Below, piece by piece: positions 33,201-44,952 of a stretch of 64,000 bases of DNA. The position numbers and the translations under genes are program-made. This stretch comes from Termitomyces sp. T153. Taxonomy: Eukaryota; Basidiomycota; Agaricomycetes; Agaricales; Lyophyllaceae. Under the pieces are notes generated by a model that had not been told where the DNA came from, did no database searches, and was given only the letters and a program-made list of their open reading frames with translations. Each line of letters begins with the position of its first letter. Within the stretch, counting starts at the first letter, position 1. Location: positions 372,001 through 436,000 of the forward strand of contig JACKQL020000002.1 in NCBI GenBank assembly GCA_018296165.2, read 5' to 3'.

Positions 33201-35510
33201 TCTTGAGGAGGAAGAATACACTTTGGCACTTGCGGTCCCAGTTCCAAGGGGTGTCTTTCCACATGAGTCAATTGAGAGGTTTGGTGACTCTGGAGTAGTT
33301 GTTGATGAATCAGCAATAAAAGTTAGCAAACTCCAGGAACAACTCTACCTTCTTGATATTCCAGGGTGGAGGCCAGTTGAGGATGGCTTTGACCATGGCT
33401 GGGTCCATGCATACACCATTGGAAGTAACAATAACTCCAAGATATTTGATCTCCATAGTGTGAAAAGAATATTTCTCAAGTTGAGTATGAAGGTGGTATT
33501 CCTGGAGTCATTTGAGGATAGGGCAGACATACTCCAAATGTTTCTCCAGTGAGTTTGAGTAAATCAAAATGTTGTTCAGGTACATGATAACAAAGATGTT
33601 GTTCATGTCATGGAAGATATCATTCATGAAGTACTGGAAAGTGGTGAGGGAGTTAGTCATTCCAAAGGGCATCACCAGATACTCAAAGAGGCTATAGTGG
33701 GTGTGGAAGGCAGTCTTCCATTCATGTTCTAGAGCAATCCAGACATTGTTGTAGCCAGAGTGGAGTTCTATTTTTGTGTAGATCTTGGCACTGCAGAGGC
33801 AGTCAACAAGGTCTACAATCAAGAGGAGGGGATACCAGTTCTTTTTGGTGACTTTGTTGAGTTCCCAGTAATAAACACAGAGTTGGAGAGACCCATCCTT
33901 TCTCTTGGTAAACAGGACCAGAGCACCAGCAGCAGAGATCAACAGGCATATAAAGCCTTTGCTGAGCATGTTGGTGAGGTAATCCTTCAAGGCCCAGAGT
34001 CCAATCTTGGACATGTTGTAGATTCTGCCAAATGGGGGCAAGGTGCCTTCTCCAAGACCAATTTTGCGATTGTAGGAGCAGTGCAGGAGAAGTTCTTTTA
34101 CACTCTCTTTAGAGAATATATCAGCAAATTCATGATATTCCAGGGGAACTACTTCATGTAGGATTTGTTCCTCTGTTTTTTGTTCTGGCAGGGTGGTTTC
34201 TGCACAGAGATATTCTTCTGGTAGGGCTGGCATGATTTGTAGTTAAAAGGTGGGGGTTCTGTCTTGTAGGATGCATGTGAAGAGGATGGTGCCAATGATT
34301 TTAATGTCAAGGGCTTTAGAATCAATGGGAGTAGGTGATGGAGTGGCAGTGGCTAGGTCCAGAGTTGTGGTGGAGTTGTATGGAGGGGTCTGGCATTGTT
34401 GGTTGTGGTACTGCAGGCCTTTGTATTGATTCTGGGGGATGTTGGGGAGGATCCATTGGGTTTTGTTCAGGGGGGACCAGGGTGAAGATGCATTTTCTTC
34501 CCTTCCTTGGTTGTCTTTGAGGGTTGAGGGGCTTTGAGTTGCTCCAGAAGTGCTGGCATCAGGGTTGGGGGCATCAGAGTCCAAGGTGGACTAGATGAAG
34601 AGGAGAATGGCAGCCGCTAAGCTTGCTTTGGAGCCAGAGAATTGCATGGCAAGATTTCTCCAGTTGATGTTGGGGTTGATATCCTGCAGCCATGGGAGTC
34701 CAAGCACAATTAGAGTTGACAGGGGAAGTTGGGTGACAAGAAGCCAGACCTGGAACCTTAAATTGTTATCAAGGGTGAGGAGGGTGTTGTTGTTGTATTG
34801 GATGATTCCAGTTGAGGTGAGGCTCCCATCAAAGAGTTGGAGCTCAAGGGGTTTGTCAAGGTCATTGTGGCAGAGATTGAGCTGGTTGCTGATGAAGGTG
34901 CAGGGCAGGAAGGATCATTGGAGAGCTGTCAAGCCAGACATTGATGATGAACAATTGCACAGACTTTGAGTAGAGCTGCAAGGGTGTCTGGGGGTGTCAG
35001 TCATACCTTTGGAGTTTTTGAAGGGGAATGAGACATCAAAGGGGACTGGTCCAGAGTTGATCAGGGCCAGTCAATGTGGAAATTAGTAGAGTAGAGCCAT
35101 GAGAAACCTAGGACAATGGAGGTAAAGATATGTAGTTTAGTAACTAGTAATTGGAGGTCCTGGTTCTGTCTGTTGGCAAAGGTCACAGTTGTCTCCATGC
35201 AGTGCATGATGTCTCCAGCAGAGGTGGGATCACTGTCAAAGAGCTTGAGGAAGATTGGAGTGGGGAGACATCAGAGGTGTTGGAGAGCAAGTGCTACCAA
35301 GAATTTGTCAATGAAGTTGTTAGTGGCACTACTATTGACTAGAGTAGGGACAGAGTTGGTGGAGAAGGTGAGGGTGGTGCAGAGGAGGAATGTATGGGAG
35401 GAGTGGGAGGGGAGATATACTGGGAGGCTGTCTGGAGAGAATATCATTGCACAGAGGAGTGCAGCTGGGGCAGAGAAGATGTCAGTGTCTGATCCACAGT
35501 TTAGTGCATC
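30240..35510 (-). pseudogene. Decayed pol of gypsy element F, split by a solo LTR
   Basis: Nearly full-length minus-strand pol. From right to left: protease 1 (about 35.1-35.5 kb), protease 2 (about 34.6-34.9 kb), reverse transcriptase (33.5-34.2 kb; KIYTKIELHSGYNNVWIALE and FVIMYLNNILIYS, where the YLDD catalytic pair has become YLNN), RNase H (33.0-33.3 kb, [17 protein letters not shown]), integrase (31.98-32.73 kb) and the integrase end/chromodomain (30.24-30.82 kb). The 30828-31974 LTR interrupts the integrase. The HPVFHV-TGA site is deleted. CpG is almost absent. Confidence 0.85.
30828..31974 (-). mobile_element. Solo gypsy LTR, reversed, duplication GGAAT
   Basis: 1,147 bp, TGTCAGGTTCTGC to GGTTGTGACA. 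GGAAT at 30823-30827 is repeated at 31975-31979, and the interrupted integrase codons resume exactly. It has clearly more CpG than the surrounding pol, so it arrived later. Same long-LTR subfamily as 24106-26298. Confidence 0.93.
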
Positions 35511-35518
35511 TTTGAGAC

Positions 35519-37756
35519 TTAAACTGCTAACTTGTCTTCCATAAACTGGTAGTCACAGTCTTCTCCATTAATAGTCCATACAGCACATCCCATTACCTGG
35601 CATTTAGGGCAACTACCAATGAGATGTCCCTGCTCACTACATAGAATGCATGTGTCCTCCTTCCATTGCTTCTCCTGAGTTTCCTCCAGTACATCAATCC
35701 AAGGCCTGTTCCAATTCTTGTTCACAAATATAGCCTCTTGATTGTTGGCAGAGTCTGGAGCATTGTTGAGGTCCTGGGAGTTGTTGGAGTTGGTGTCCAG
35801 GGGCTCAAGAGCTTTGTGGAAATTGGCAGCATTGAGTTGGGCAGGTGAGCAGGGTCCTGGGAGTTGGTTGGCACTAGGAGGCCCTTGGCCTTGAGAAAAA
35901 TGAGGTGCAGGGTTGGCAGGGTTGGTGGGGACTAAGGGGCAATTGCCATTGGTTGCTCTGGCCTGCCAGTCAGCATTGCCAAAAGTGTTCCAGATGGTCC
36001 ATGGTACTGTGTTTTTGCTCCAATCTTCCCAGTAGCATTGATCAACCTGTGTAATGAGCACCTTGTACCTGTCGTACATAGTTTGCTTGGATGCAAGGCA
36101 GAGGATGTCCTTGATGCATTGGGGAAGGGCATGGTGGAGGGCAAACTAGAGGGCATTATAGTTCCATCCTATCTTATAAGCCTCTTGCTTGAACTGTACA
36201 ATGAAAGTTGTGAAATGCTTGTTGTCACACATCTAGAGGTTGAATAGGTTCTCCTTTGCCTCTGCTACAGTGTCAAATACACCAAACTTACTGGAGAACT
36301 CCTGGATGAAAGTGAGCCAATTGGAGAGCATGAGATTGTGGGAATTGAACCAGAGCAGTGCTGTGTAGTGGTTGAAAACAATGCCCTGTAAATATGATGT
36401 GGCAAAGGCTACTTATGAGCTCTCAAGCTAGAAAGTAATGGGCTTAGCTTGAAACATTATGAGGCATTACATTAGAAAGGTCCCCCATTTCTAGGGATTG
36501 CAACCAGTGAAGAACTCCAGTTTCTAAATGTCGAGCTTGTCTTTCCAAGCCAGTGTATTGTGAGTATTGTCCTGAGTGTTTGGAATTCAAGGTGGGGGTC
36601 CAGCATTGTAGTAGTAGTAGTAATTATTTTCATTGCTATGCTGAGGCAGGAAGTTGTCCATAGCTGAGCCTCATCCACCTAGAGGTCTGCTATTGGGAGG
36701 TCCACTGCCATTGACCAGCATTGCCCAGAGGAGGGCCCAGGGCCCAGCAAGGGGAAGAAGGTCCTCTAGGGGTGGGTGATCCAAAGTAATTGTTGTTGGC
36801 AGGGGGGTTGAGCAGGGGAACTGGCAGGGGATGGGAGGAGTTGTTGGAGAAAGGGAGTTGGAGTACTTTGGGACCCATGGGTTGATACAGGAGGGCTGGG
36901 GAATTTTGGTGGGGCTGAGGAGCATTGCCATGGGGGGGCATAGAGGTCAAAATGAGGGAGTCATCTTGGAGGGGGCCATTGCAAGAGGCAGGTTCCTTGC
37001 CAAGGTTGCCAGGCTTGTCAATGTAGGAGAGAGTTCAATTGTCATCATTGACATGTGGGGTTGGCCTCTGAGCACAGGGTTTGTAGGTGGCAGGTTGGTC
37101 CCAGGTAGATTGGTGCTGATTCCTAGAGTGCCTTGCATAGCCTCAGGGAGGTTTTCTTGCAAGTAGCATTTGTGAAAGTTGAGAAGGCAATCTGCCTAGA
37201 CTTCCAGAGCTGCTGGGGTGTCAGGGTAATCTAGGTTGATGAGAAGGGTGCAAGCACATCTTGCAAACTCCATGAGTGAGAGATAGAGGGAGTGGAGGAC
37301 TTTGCTATGCTGCTGGATGCAGGCTTCAACTTGTTGCTGTCTGGGAGAAGGGGGAATTTGAGCAGAAAATGGCAATTGAAAGGAGGAATAGTTATCTGTT
37401 TGCTCCAAAGGAGTTGGGACTACAGTAGGGATGGGGTATGCATAGTAGTGGGCAGGTGGAAGGTAAGCAGAGTTGAGGGGTGCTGCAAGTGCTCCAGGAA
37501 ACTCTCCAAGATATGTGTGGGGGTAGTTGCTATTGGTGGGGGACATTGGGGAGAAATGCCAGCCTGGGAGTATTCCCTGGCTGATGAAGGGAGTGTAAAA
37601 TGCCTGGTTGGGATCCAGAGTCCAGTGGTGAAGAACATACTGATCTGCGGGTGGGCTTGGATAGAATGGGGCATACTGATTTTCAGAGACCAGCCAACCA
37701 TAGACATTGGTTAGGTAGCCAGTGGAGTTGTATGCAGAGTTATATGCAAACATCAA
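35519..37756 (-). pseudogene. Decayed gag of gypsy element F
   Basis: Minus strand from ATG 37754-37756. The first 186 codons are open (MMFAYNSAYNSTGYLTNVYG...) and give the N-terminus that is missing from the window-edge copy. Proline-rich middle, capsid region at about 36.0-36.5 kb, and the zinc knuckle CILCSEQGHLIGSC near 35.6 kb. Stop codons and frame changes separate these parts. Only about 30 bp lie between the gag ATG and the LTR. Confidence 0.8.
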
Positions 37757-37773
37757 GAATGGGATAAGGTGAA

Positions 37774-37786
37774 GTCTTGATATTAT
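37774..37786 (-). other. Presumed self-priming site of element F
   Basis: On the minus strand the 13 bases after the LTR are TAATATCAAGACT, the exact complement of AGTCTTGATATTA at the likely start of the LTR transcript. In the Tf1/sushi group the RNA 5' end folds onto such a site to prime minus-strand synthesis. Confidence 0.6.
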
Positions 37787-37983
37787 GTCAGGTTCTGCTA
37801 ATCATGGGGGCTCAGCTACACTGAGCAAGTTCTTACTAGGTGGATGCAATGTCCTGTGCTTATAACCTAGCACTCCAGGGATGGTGCAGACCTCAGGTAC
37901 TTGCAAGGAGAAGCTCAGGGAAGTGGTCTGAGCAAGTCCAGGTTGGTCCAGGAAAATTTAAGACCAAGTATATTAAACATGCT
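37787..37983 (-). repeat. 5' LTR of element F, truncated
   Basis: Starts TGTCAGGTTCTGCTAATC and runs about 200 bp before copia integrase sequence begins at about 37984. The rest of this LTR is not found on the far side of the copia fragment, so this is a rearrangement joint rather than a simple insertion. Confidence 0.65.
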
Positions 37984-40161
37984 ACTCACTGAGTTTTGCC
38001 ATCACAATGGAGTTCATCACAAGACAACAGTACCCTACATGCCAGAGCAGAATGGTATAGCTGAAAGAGCCATCACCATGCTCTTTAAGATGGTGTGATG
38101 CATGCTACATTCAGCTGGAATGGACTTGCACTATTGGAGTGAGGCATTCATGTATGCTATTCACATCCAAAGCTGCTCACCTACACTTGCTCTGAATGGT
38201 ATCATGCTTCAGGAAGCCTGGACAAGCCAAAAACCTAATATCTTGCACCTTCAAATATTTGGGTCAATTGCATATGCTAATATTTCAAAGAAGCTTCATG
38301 GAGGGTAGCTAGAAGTTACATCAGTCAAGTGCTGCATGATTGGCTGGTGGAATGACAAAATAAAGGGCTACAGGCTAGAAGATACTGAGACTGGAAAGCT
38401 AATCACAGCAAGAGATGTACACTTTATGGAAGATGACAGCCCTGGAGATCTGGCAGAGTTTGAAACATGTGGAAACCCACTATCTGCAGAGCAACTGGCA
38501 GAATTGGTCCCAGAAAACAGCATGCACACTGCTCCTACCCCAGCACCTACTCCTGCTCACCCTGTGCCAAGGTCTGCCAAAATAGCTCCAGAATCACTCC
38601 TCACAGCTCCTGAGCCCATAACAGCACCTGCCATTGCAGTGCCAAAAGTTTCAAAATAGACAAACTTACCTTTGGAAGATCACCCTGTCTATGCCAATCA
38701 CCAAGTCAGATGCTACAGCATTGTGGCTGTGGATGATGAGACATTGGAAAAAGAGCATAACAGTCAACATAGGGCCTATGTTGCCTTTGAAGAAAATAAG
38801 CCAAGAACTTACCATGGAGCCATGCCCTGCACTTGCTCAAAGCAGTAGGAGGTGATTGCAACCAAGCACAAGATTTTGCAGCAGATCAGCACTTTGAGTG
38901 GGTCTCAACACTGTCTAAGGGTCAAGAAGTTATTGTTGTTGGAAGTTACATTGTGTTCTATGTGAAGCACAATGGCAATGGAAATGTCTTGAAGTACAAA
39001 GCTGGGATTGTTGCAAAAGGCTTCTCACAAGTTTATAGTCAAGACTTCACCAAAATATTTTTCCTCTGTTGCGAAATTCACCACCCTGCAGACCCTCCTA
39101 TCCATTGTTGCCTGCAAAGATTGGGAGCTACATCAAATTGATGTTGTTGCTGCCTACCTTTGCAGAGAGCTTGGAAAGGACCTATATATGGAAATACCTG
39201 AGGGAGTGATCATTGACAGGGAGGGTGGCAGCTACTAGAGGTTAAAGAAGCCACTCTATGGGCTGAAACAAGTGGGATGGCAATGGAAGACCAAACTCAA
39301 TGAGGTCATGTTCAAAGCTGGCCTTGAGAAAAGCCAGGCAGATGACTGCCTCTACACCTTAAGGAAAGATGGCAAAATTGTGATGTTAGTCTTGCTATAT
39401 GTTAACAAAATCATGCAGAACTTTAAAGCCAAACTGTCTGCTGAGTTTGAGATTTCTGATCTAGAAAAGCTAAAATACATCCTAGGGGTCCAGGTCAAGC
39501 AGGACAGACCATCATGCACCATTTCCCTAAACCAGATGGCATACATTCACCAAATCCTCATGCAGTTTGGCATGTCTGAATGCACACCCATCTCCATGTC
39601 CTCTGCTGCCAAACATGCTCTATCCACCTTGCAATCACCAAAAAACAAAAACAAGCATTTGGAATACTTGAAATTTGCAAACAGCTTGACATACCTAGAA
39701 TTGTCAGCATGCTATTGTATGCCACTCAAACATGGCCTGACATCCAATATGCTGTTGGAATTATCTCACAATGAAGTGGCAATCCCAGAAAGACTCATCT
39801 GGAGGCCACAAAATGCATTCTACACTACCTGAAGGGCACTGCAGACATGGCATTAGTGTTTGAAAGGAGCAGGAATGAAAAAGTCGACCTCATTGGCTGG
39901 ACTGACTCCAACTGGGCACAAGACACCAACTCATGTCACTCTATCAGTGGATTCATGTTTGATGTGGCAGGAGGATCTGTATTGTGGTTAACAAAGAAGC
40001 AACCCACAGTTGCACTGTCAATGGTTAAAGCCAAGTATATGGTGGCATCAAATACCACTAAAGAAGCCATTTAGCTATAACTTCTTCTTGGGGACCTCAG
40101 GTACCCTCAGCCCTTCATACAACAGTAATTTATGCAGACAATCAAGCCTGCATAGTGTTAG

Positions 40162-40342
40162 TGTCATGATATATACATGACCAAGCCCTACACTAGCTTG
40201 TAGTCAGTACTTACAGTCTTTATCTTTGTCCATTTTGTTCTTAAGTATGCTAAATCATTGTTTATTATTTACTTATCAAAATACATTTTGTTCTTAGTGC
40301 TACTGATGTGTCACATTGTGAACCACTAGTCAAAGCCTTACA
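40162..40342 (+). repeat. 5' LTR of the chromodomain gypsy element (181 bp)
   Basis: TGTCATGATATATACATGAC... to ...AAAGCCTTACA. It differs from the 3' LTR at about 20 positions; nearly all are C to T or G to A in this copy, and about 12 fall at CpG sites that the 3' LTR still has. CTTGGACAAAAAT follows; it may be a self-priming site matching ATCTTTGTCCA inside the LTR if one G to A change is allowed. Confidence 0.85.
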
Positions 40343-40389
40343 CTTGGACAAAAATCTTTAAGATTTCCTTTGTCACCTTCAAGATATCT

Positions 40390-42283
40390 GACCAAGAGGA
40401 TGCAGCAGCAACAGACCCAATGAGCAACAGGATTGTGGGCATGGTTATCCAGGCTATGCAGACCCAGTTGATGGCACATATGCAGACTCAGGAGGACAGA
40501 CTCTTGGCAGTGCTTGCCTGCATGCTGCACCTTGAACAGGCAGTTCACCAGCTCAAACAGGTAGTGCACAGGCAGGAACAAGGCCATTTACAGCAAGTTC
40601 CATGTCTTCCAAAAATCAACCTGCCTGAAGTATACAATGGGAAGTCAAAGCAGCTGGCAGATCAGTTAGCTGAGCAGGTTGAAGCTGCAGCAGAATTTGA
40701 AGTCTTCAGGAATGACTGACAGAAGATTGTCTGGGCACAATTGTCACAACCCACTTCCTGAACCCTCAAACCTTCCTTCCCAGTCACCTTGCTTCCCCAA
40801 AGTTCCCCCCAATGCTCCCTCAAACTCCCCTGACCTTTGTTCACCCACAGCACCCACTCCAGGTAACTCTGACACTTCTTTGGGAAACTCCAACAGCCCT
40901 CTGGCTAACTCTGATGCATTTCCCACAGCCTCTAATGCTTCCCCTGCCTCTACTGAGGCCCTGGGACCCTCCCCTGCTGTTCCTGACACTAGTGTACATT
41001 ACTAGTTTGTCACCTTGGTTTACAGAACCAGCCCTGGAACATTATAACAACTACAGGATAGCCTGCATTCCCAACTGATCCCATTAGTATATCACCATGG
41101 CCTGCCCCCTGATCACAACCAACACCCATCAACTCTGCATGGCCCTGACAAACCCTGCTGCTAGACCCACTATCACTCAGAGCTCTCCAGTAGTCAGTGT
41201 ACAAGTCATAGAGTAGCATCCCATACTCTAGTCTTGATATTGCCTTACCTGATGTGTTTCTAATTGTTTGTTTGTCTCTTTTCATGTTTCTTGTTACATT
41301 TTCCCTTCTCTCAGTCTCCCAGTCTTATCTCATCTCTATCTCCATTATTGTCTTGTTATTGCTTTGTATCTCCATTTGAATCTATTTCCATTCTCATCCC
41401 AATCTCACCTCAACTCTGTCTTGTCTCACTTGAATACTCACCCCCAGACTTGTACCTGGAACTTTCCCAAGCCCAACCCTTTCCCATACCTGGTCTTAGA
41501 CTTTTCTGGACCACTTCAGACTTGCTTGGACCACTCCCTTTGACTTACTCTTGCAAGTATCTGAAGTCTGGACCTCTGCAAGGCACTAGGTTATCAGTGC
41601 AGGGTATCACATCTGCCTAGTAAGGACTTGCCCAGTTAAGCTGAGCCCCCATGGTCAGTGGAACCTGACAGCAGTCATATTTGACTAGGTTAGCACATCA
41701 GCAGTTGTCTGTTATCATGACAGGCTCAGAGGACCCAGATATTAATCCTAGGCATTTCAACTGGGTGGCCTGGCTCATGGATTTCAAGGCAGTGTTTTGC
41801 ACCTGCAACCAGGCTCAGGACATGTTGAATGATATTGGACAGCTATAGCAAGGCTCAAAATTGATAACCAACTACTGCATGGCCTTCTTTGAGTTGAAGA
41901 GAAGGCTAGGGTGCATGAATGCTGAGAGTAACTATATCAAAAATCAGTTCTGGAAAGGCCTGAACATGGCAGCAACGGAGGCCCTGGTGAACATGGACTT
42001 CCAGACAGTGGAGGAGGTGCACAACATCTTGTTGCAGTGGAAGAGCAAGTTAGTGGATCTTGTGGCTAAGAAGAAGGGTGCTCCACATACTAGCTCACCA
42101 TCTGTGCCACCTGCACCTCATGCTATGGCCCCAGCCCATGCAGCCCCTCCTCCCCCATCTGCAGACCCAAATGCAGTGGACATTGACTGGGCAAAAGGGT
42201 TGCCTGCAGCAAGGAAGTGTTTCAAGTGTGGCAAGTCAAGCCACCTCATTGTGCAGTGCCTGTCCTGGGAGGAGTCAATCTGA
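40390..42283 (+). pseudogene. Gag of the chromodomain gypsy element, broken
   Basis: Left part (to 40741) is helical and Gln-rich (GMVIQAMQTQLMAHMQTQEDRLL). After the solo LTR it resumes with capsid-like sequence (NYIKNQFWKGLNMAATEALV) and a CCHC zinc knuckle, CFKCGKSSHLIVQC, near 42217. It stops at 42281-42283. There are several stops and the LTR insertion; CpG is depleted. Confidence 0.75.
40742..41670 (+). mobile_element. Old solo gypsy LTR inside gag
   Basis: 929 bp, TGTCACAACCC to GAACCTGACA, CpG-depleted; AGTCTTGATATTGCC is near 41230. The flanks are ACAAT on the left and GCAGT on the right. They differ by two G to A changes, so they are probably a decayed target duplication. Confidence 0.8.
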
Positions 42284-44669
42284 GCAGCAGTTTGAGAGGC
42301 AGTGGAGGTTGCTATGAAGATTGCAGAACCTAAACCAGGTTTTGTATAGGGTCACCCTGTGAGTTTATGGCAGGGGTGACCAAGCAGTCTCATGTACTCA
42401 ATGCACTTAATGGCACTGTTTTGTGTGACCCAAGAGAAGTGAGCATGACTAAGAGGAGGAGCAGAGTAGTGCAGGCAGCAGTGATACATGTGTGGGTGCC
42501 AAGGTCTGATCATGCAGCATTGGAACTGGCTGTGACATTGTGCATACAGGTGCAGGGTGCTGTTCAAGTCATTGACATGTGGGCTATAGTGGACTCTGGC
42601 ACTAGTTGCTGTTTTGGCAACTAGCACTTTGTTGACAAGCAGCAGCTGCTTAATTGTGATGAGTGGCAGACCTCATTTTGGACTTGTTATGGCCAGTTTG
42701 AGTTTTTGGTGATGCAGTTTGGTTTGTGCAATGCCCCAGCAGCCTTTCAGCACATGGCCAACAACTTGTTCCACAATTTGGCTGATGTGTATGTGTTCTC
42801 TACCTGGACAATATCATCATTTTCTCAGAGGATCTGGTGCAATACAATGGTCATGTTTGAGAGGTCTTGCAGCACCTTTGGCAGGCAGATCTTTTTCTGA
42901 AGCCAGAGAAGTGCTGTTTCAGAACAGCAGAGGTTGACTATCTGGGGTTGAAGATATTGCCAGGACATGAGGGCATGGACCCTGTCAAGGTCAGCAGCAT
43001 CAGTGACTGGCCAACACCATGAAACTTATGGCATGTAAATCAATTCTTGGATTTCTGCAATTTTTACTGTCAATTTGTAGAGGACTACATGGTGATTGTG
43101 AAGCCATTGGAGGATTTGAAGAGGAAGGACTGTGTTTGGTGGTGGGGGGTGGTGGAGCAGCAGGTGTTTGATGGGTTGAAGACAGCATTTAGGTAGGCAC
43201 TGGTGTTGATTATGCCAGATACAGAGGCTCAGTTTTGCATGGAGACTGATGCCTCTGACTTTGCAGTTGGTGCAGTTCTCTTGCAGAAGGTGCAGGATGG
43301 GGATTGGTGACCAGTAGCATTTTTCTCCAAGTTGATGCAGCCAGCTGAACGCAACTATGACATGCATGACAAGGAACTGCTGTCAGTGGTGAGAACTTTT
43401 GAGACATGGAGGCAGTGCCTAGAGGGGAGTCCATTTCCAGTTGAGGTATTCTCTGATCATTGCAACTTGGAGTATTTCATGACAGCATGTGATCTGAGCT
43501 GGTGGCAGGCAAGGTGGAGTCTCTTTTTGGACTGTTTTGTGTTTAGGATCCACCACAGGGCAGGTCATCTCAGTGAAGGTCTGGATGGCCTATCCCAACA
43601 TGCTGATCACAAGCCCTTGCACAATGTATGTGATAACATGGGTGAGACAGTGTTGGTAGAGCAGCAGGTGGTAAAGCATGGTGCAATAGTGAGGTTAGCA
43701 TGGTGTGAGCAGTTGACAGTGGGTGGCAGTGGTGCAGCAGATAGTAGCAGATGATGACATTTTGGCCAAGATTCAAGAGGCAACACCAAACAATCTGAAG
43801 CTGACCCCAGTCTTGCAGTTGGCTGATGCTCCAGCATTAGCGAGGTCAAGGCTCTGTGAGTTTAGTGTTGACAATGGGCTTGTTTGTTTTTGTGGCCTGG
43901 TGTATGTGCCAGATGATGGCAAGATCAAGTGTATGATTCTCAGCTTTACCATGACTCCATTCCAGCAGTGCACCCAAGTCAGGTGAACATGCTGGCCTTA
44001 ATAGTGCAGAACTACTACTGGCTGTGTATGTCAGAATTTGTGTGGCGGTACATAGAAGAGTGTGAAGTATGCCAGTGGATTAAGCCATAGCACCAATGTC
44101 CATATAGGCCACTCCAGCCATTGAAGGTACCTGATGGTCTGTGGCAGCATGCTTTGACAGATTACATTGGACCACTTCCAGCCTTGCATAGGTACAATAT
44201 GATCCAAGTTGTTTGCAACAAGTCTACAAAGCACACACATTTCTTGGGGGTGCATGCTACAGATGATGCTGCCACCATGTGTGATGCCTTCATGGAACAT
44301 GTGTGGTGCTTGCATGGCATGCCCAAGAAAGTGGTCTCAGATATAGGGCCACAGCTTGTCACTTGTTATGTGAAATGCATGTGGGAAAGGCTGGGTATCA
44401 AGCTGGCGTTGTTGACAGTGCATCACCTGCAATTTGATGGACAAACTGAGCAGGTAGATCAAGAACTTGAGGTTTCCCTATGTGCATTTATTGATTACTA
44501 CCAAGACAATTGGATGGGCTGGTTGCCCTTTGCAGAGTTTGCCTATAACAGTTGTGTAAGTGCCGCGACGGGTATGTCCCCCTTTTATGCAGAATATGCT
44601 TACGACCCAATGTTTTCAGTGGACCCAGTGAACTCTCAGATGGTGCCTAAGGCTGATGCCTGGTTGGAC

Positions 44670-44938
44670 TGTTAAGGATATAGGTGATCAACACCAGACT
44701 TAATATTATTTACCATTCCATTTGTTTTTTGTCGCTTAATGCAGTCCAGCACCTCAGTGTTCCTACTATCACTGAGGTGTAAGTAATCCTCAACATTTGT
44801 TACTTCCTGTTACTGACATACTTTAGTTACATTCTTTTACTTAGGTATATCACAATACATATCCGTGTTCCTACCGTCACTGAGGTTTACATTCTTTTAC
44901 TTAGTCCCTGCTCTATCCAAAACCGGTCCTGTGTAAGA
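44670..44938 (+). repeat. 5' LTR of the copia element
   Basis: TGTTAAGGATATAGG... to ...GTGTAAGA. The 3' end is AAGA and not the usual CA, and the 3' LTR shows the same end. It contains a perfect 10-bp stem (CACCTCAGTG / CACTGAGGTG) at 44750-44779 and two internal direct repeats. Confidence 0.92.
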
Positions 44939-44952
44939 GGTTATGGGCCCTG
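44939..44952 (+). other. Copia primer-binding site for an initiator-tRNA fragment
   Basis: GGTTATGGGCCCTG directly follows the LTR. It is complementary to the anticodon arm of fungal initiator tRNA-Met (GGGCTCATAACC region) except for one G-U pair. Copia and Ty5 prime from this internal tRNA site. The gag ATG (44943-44945) lies within it. Confidence 0.7.
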
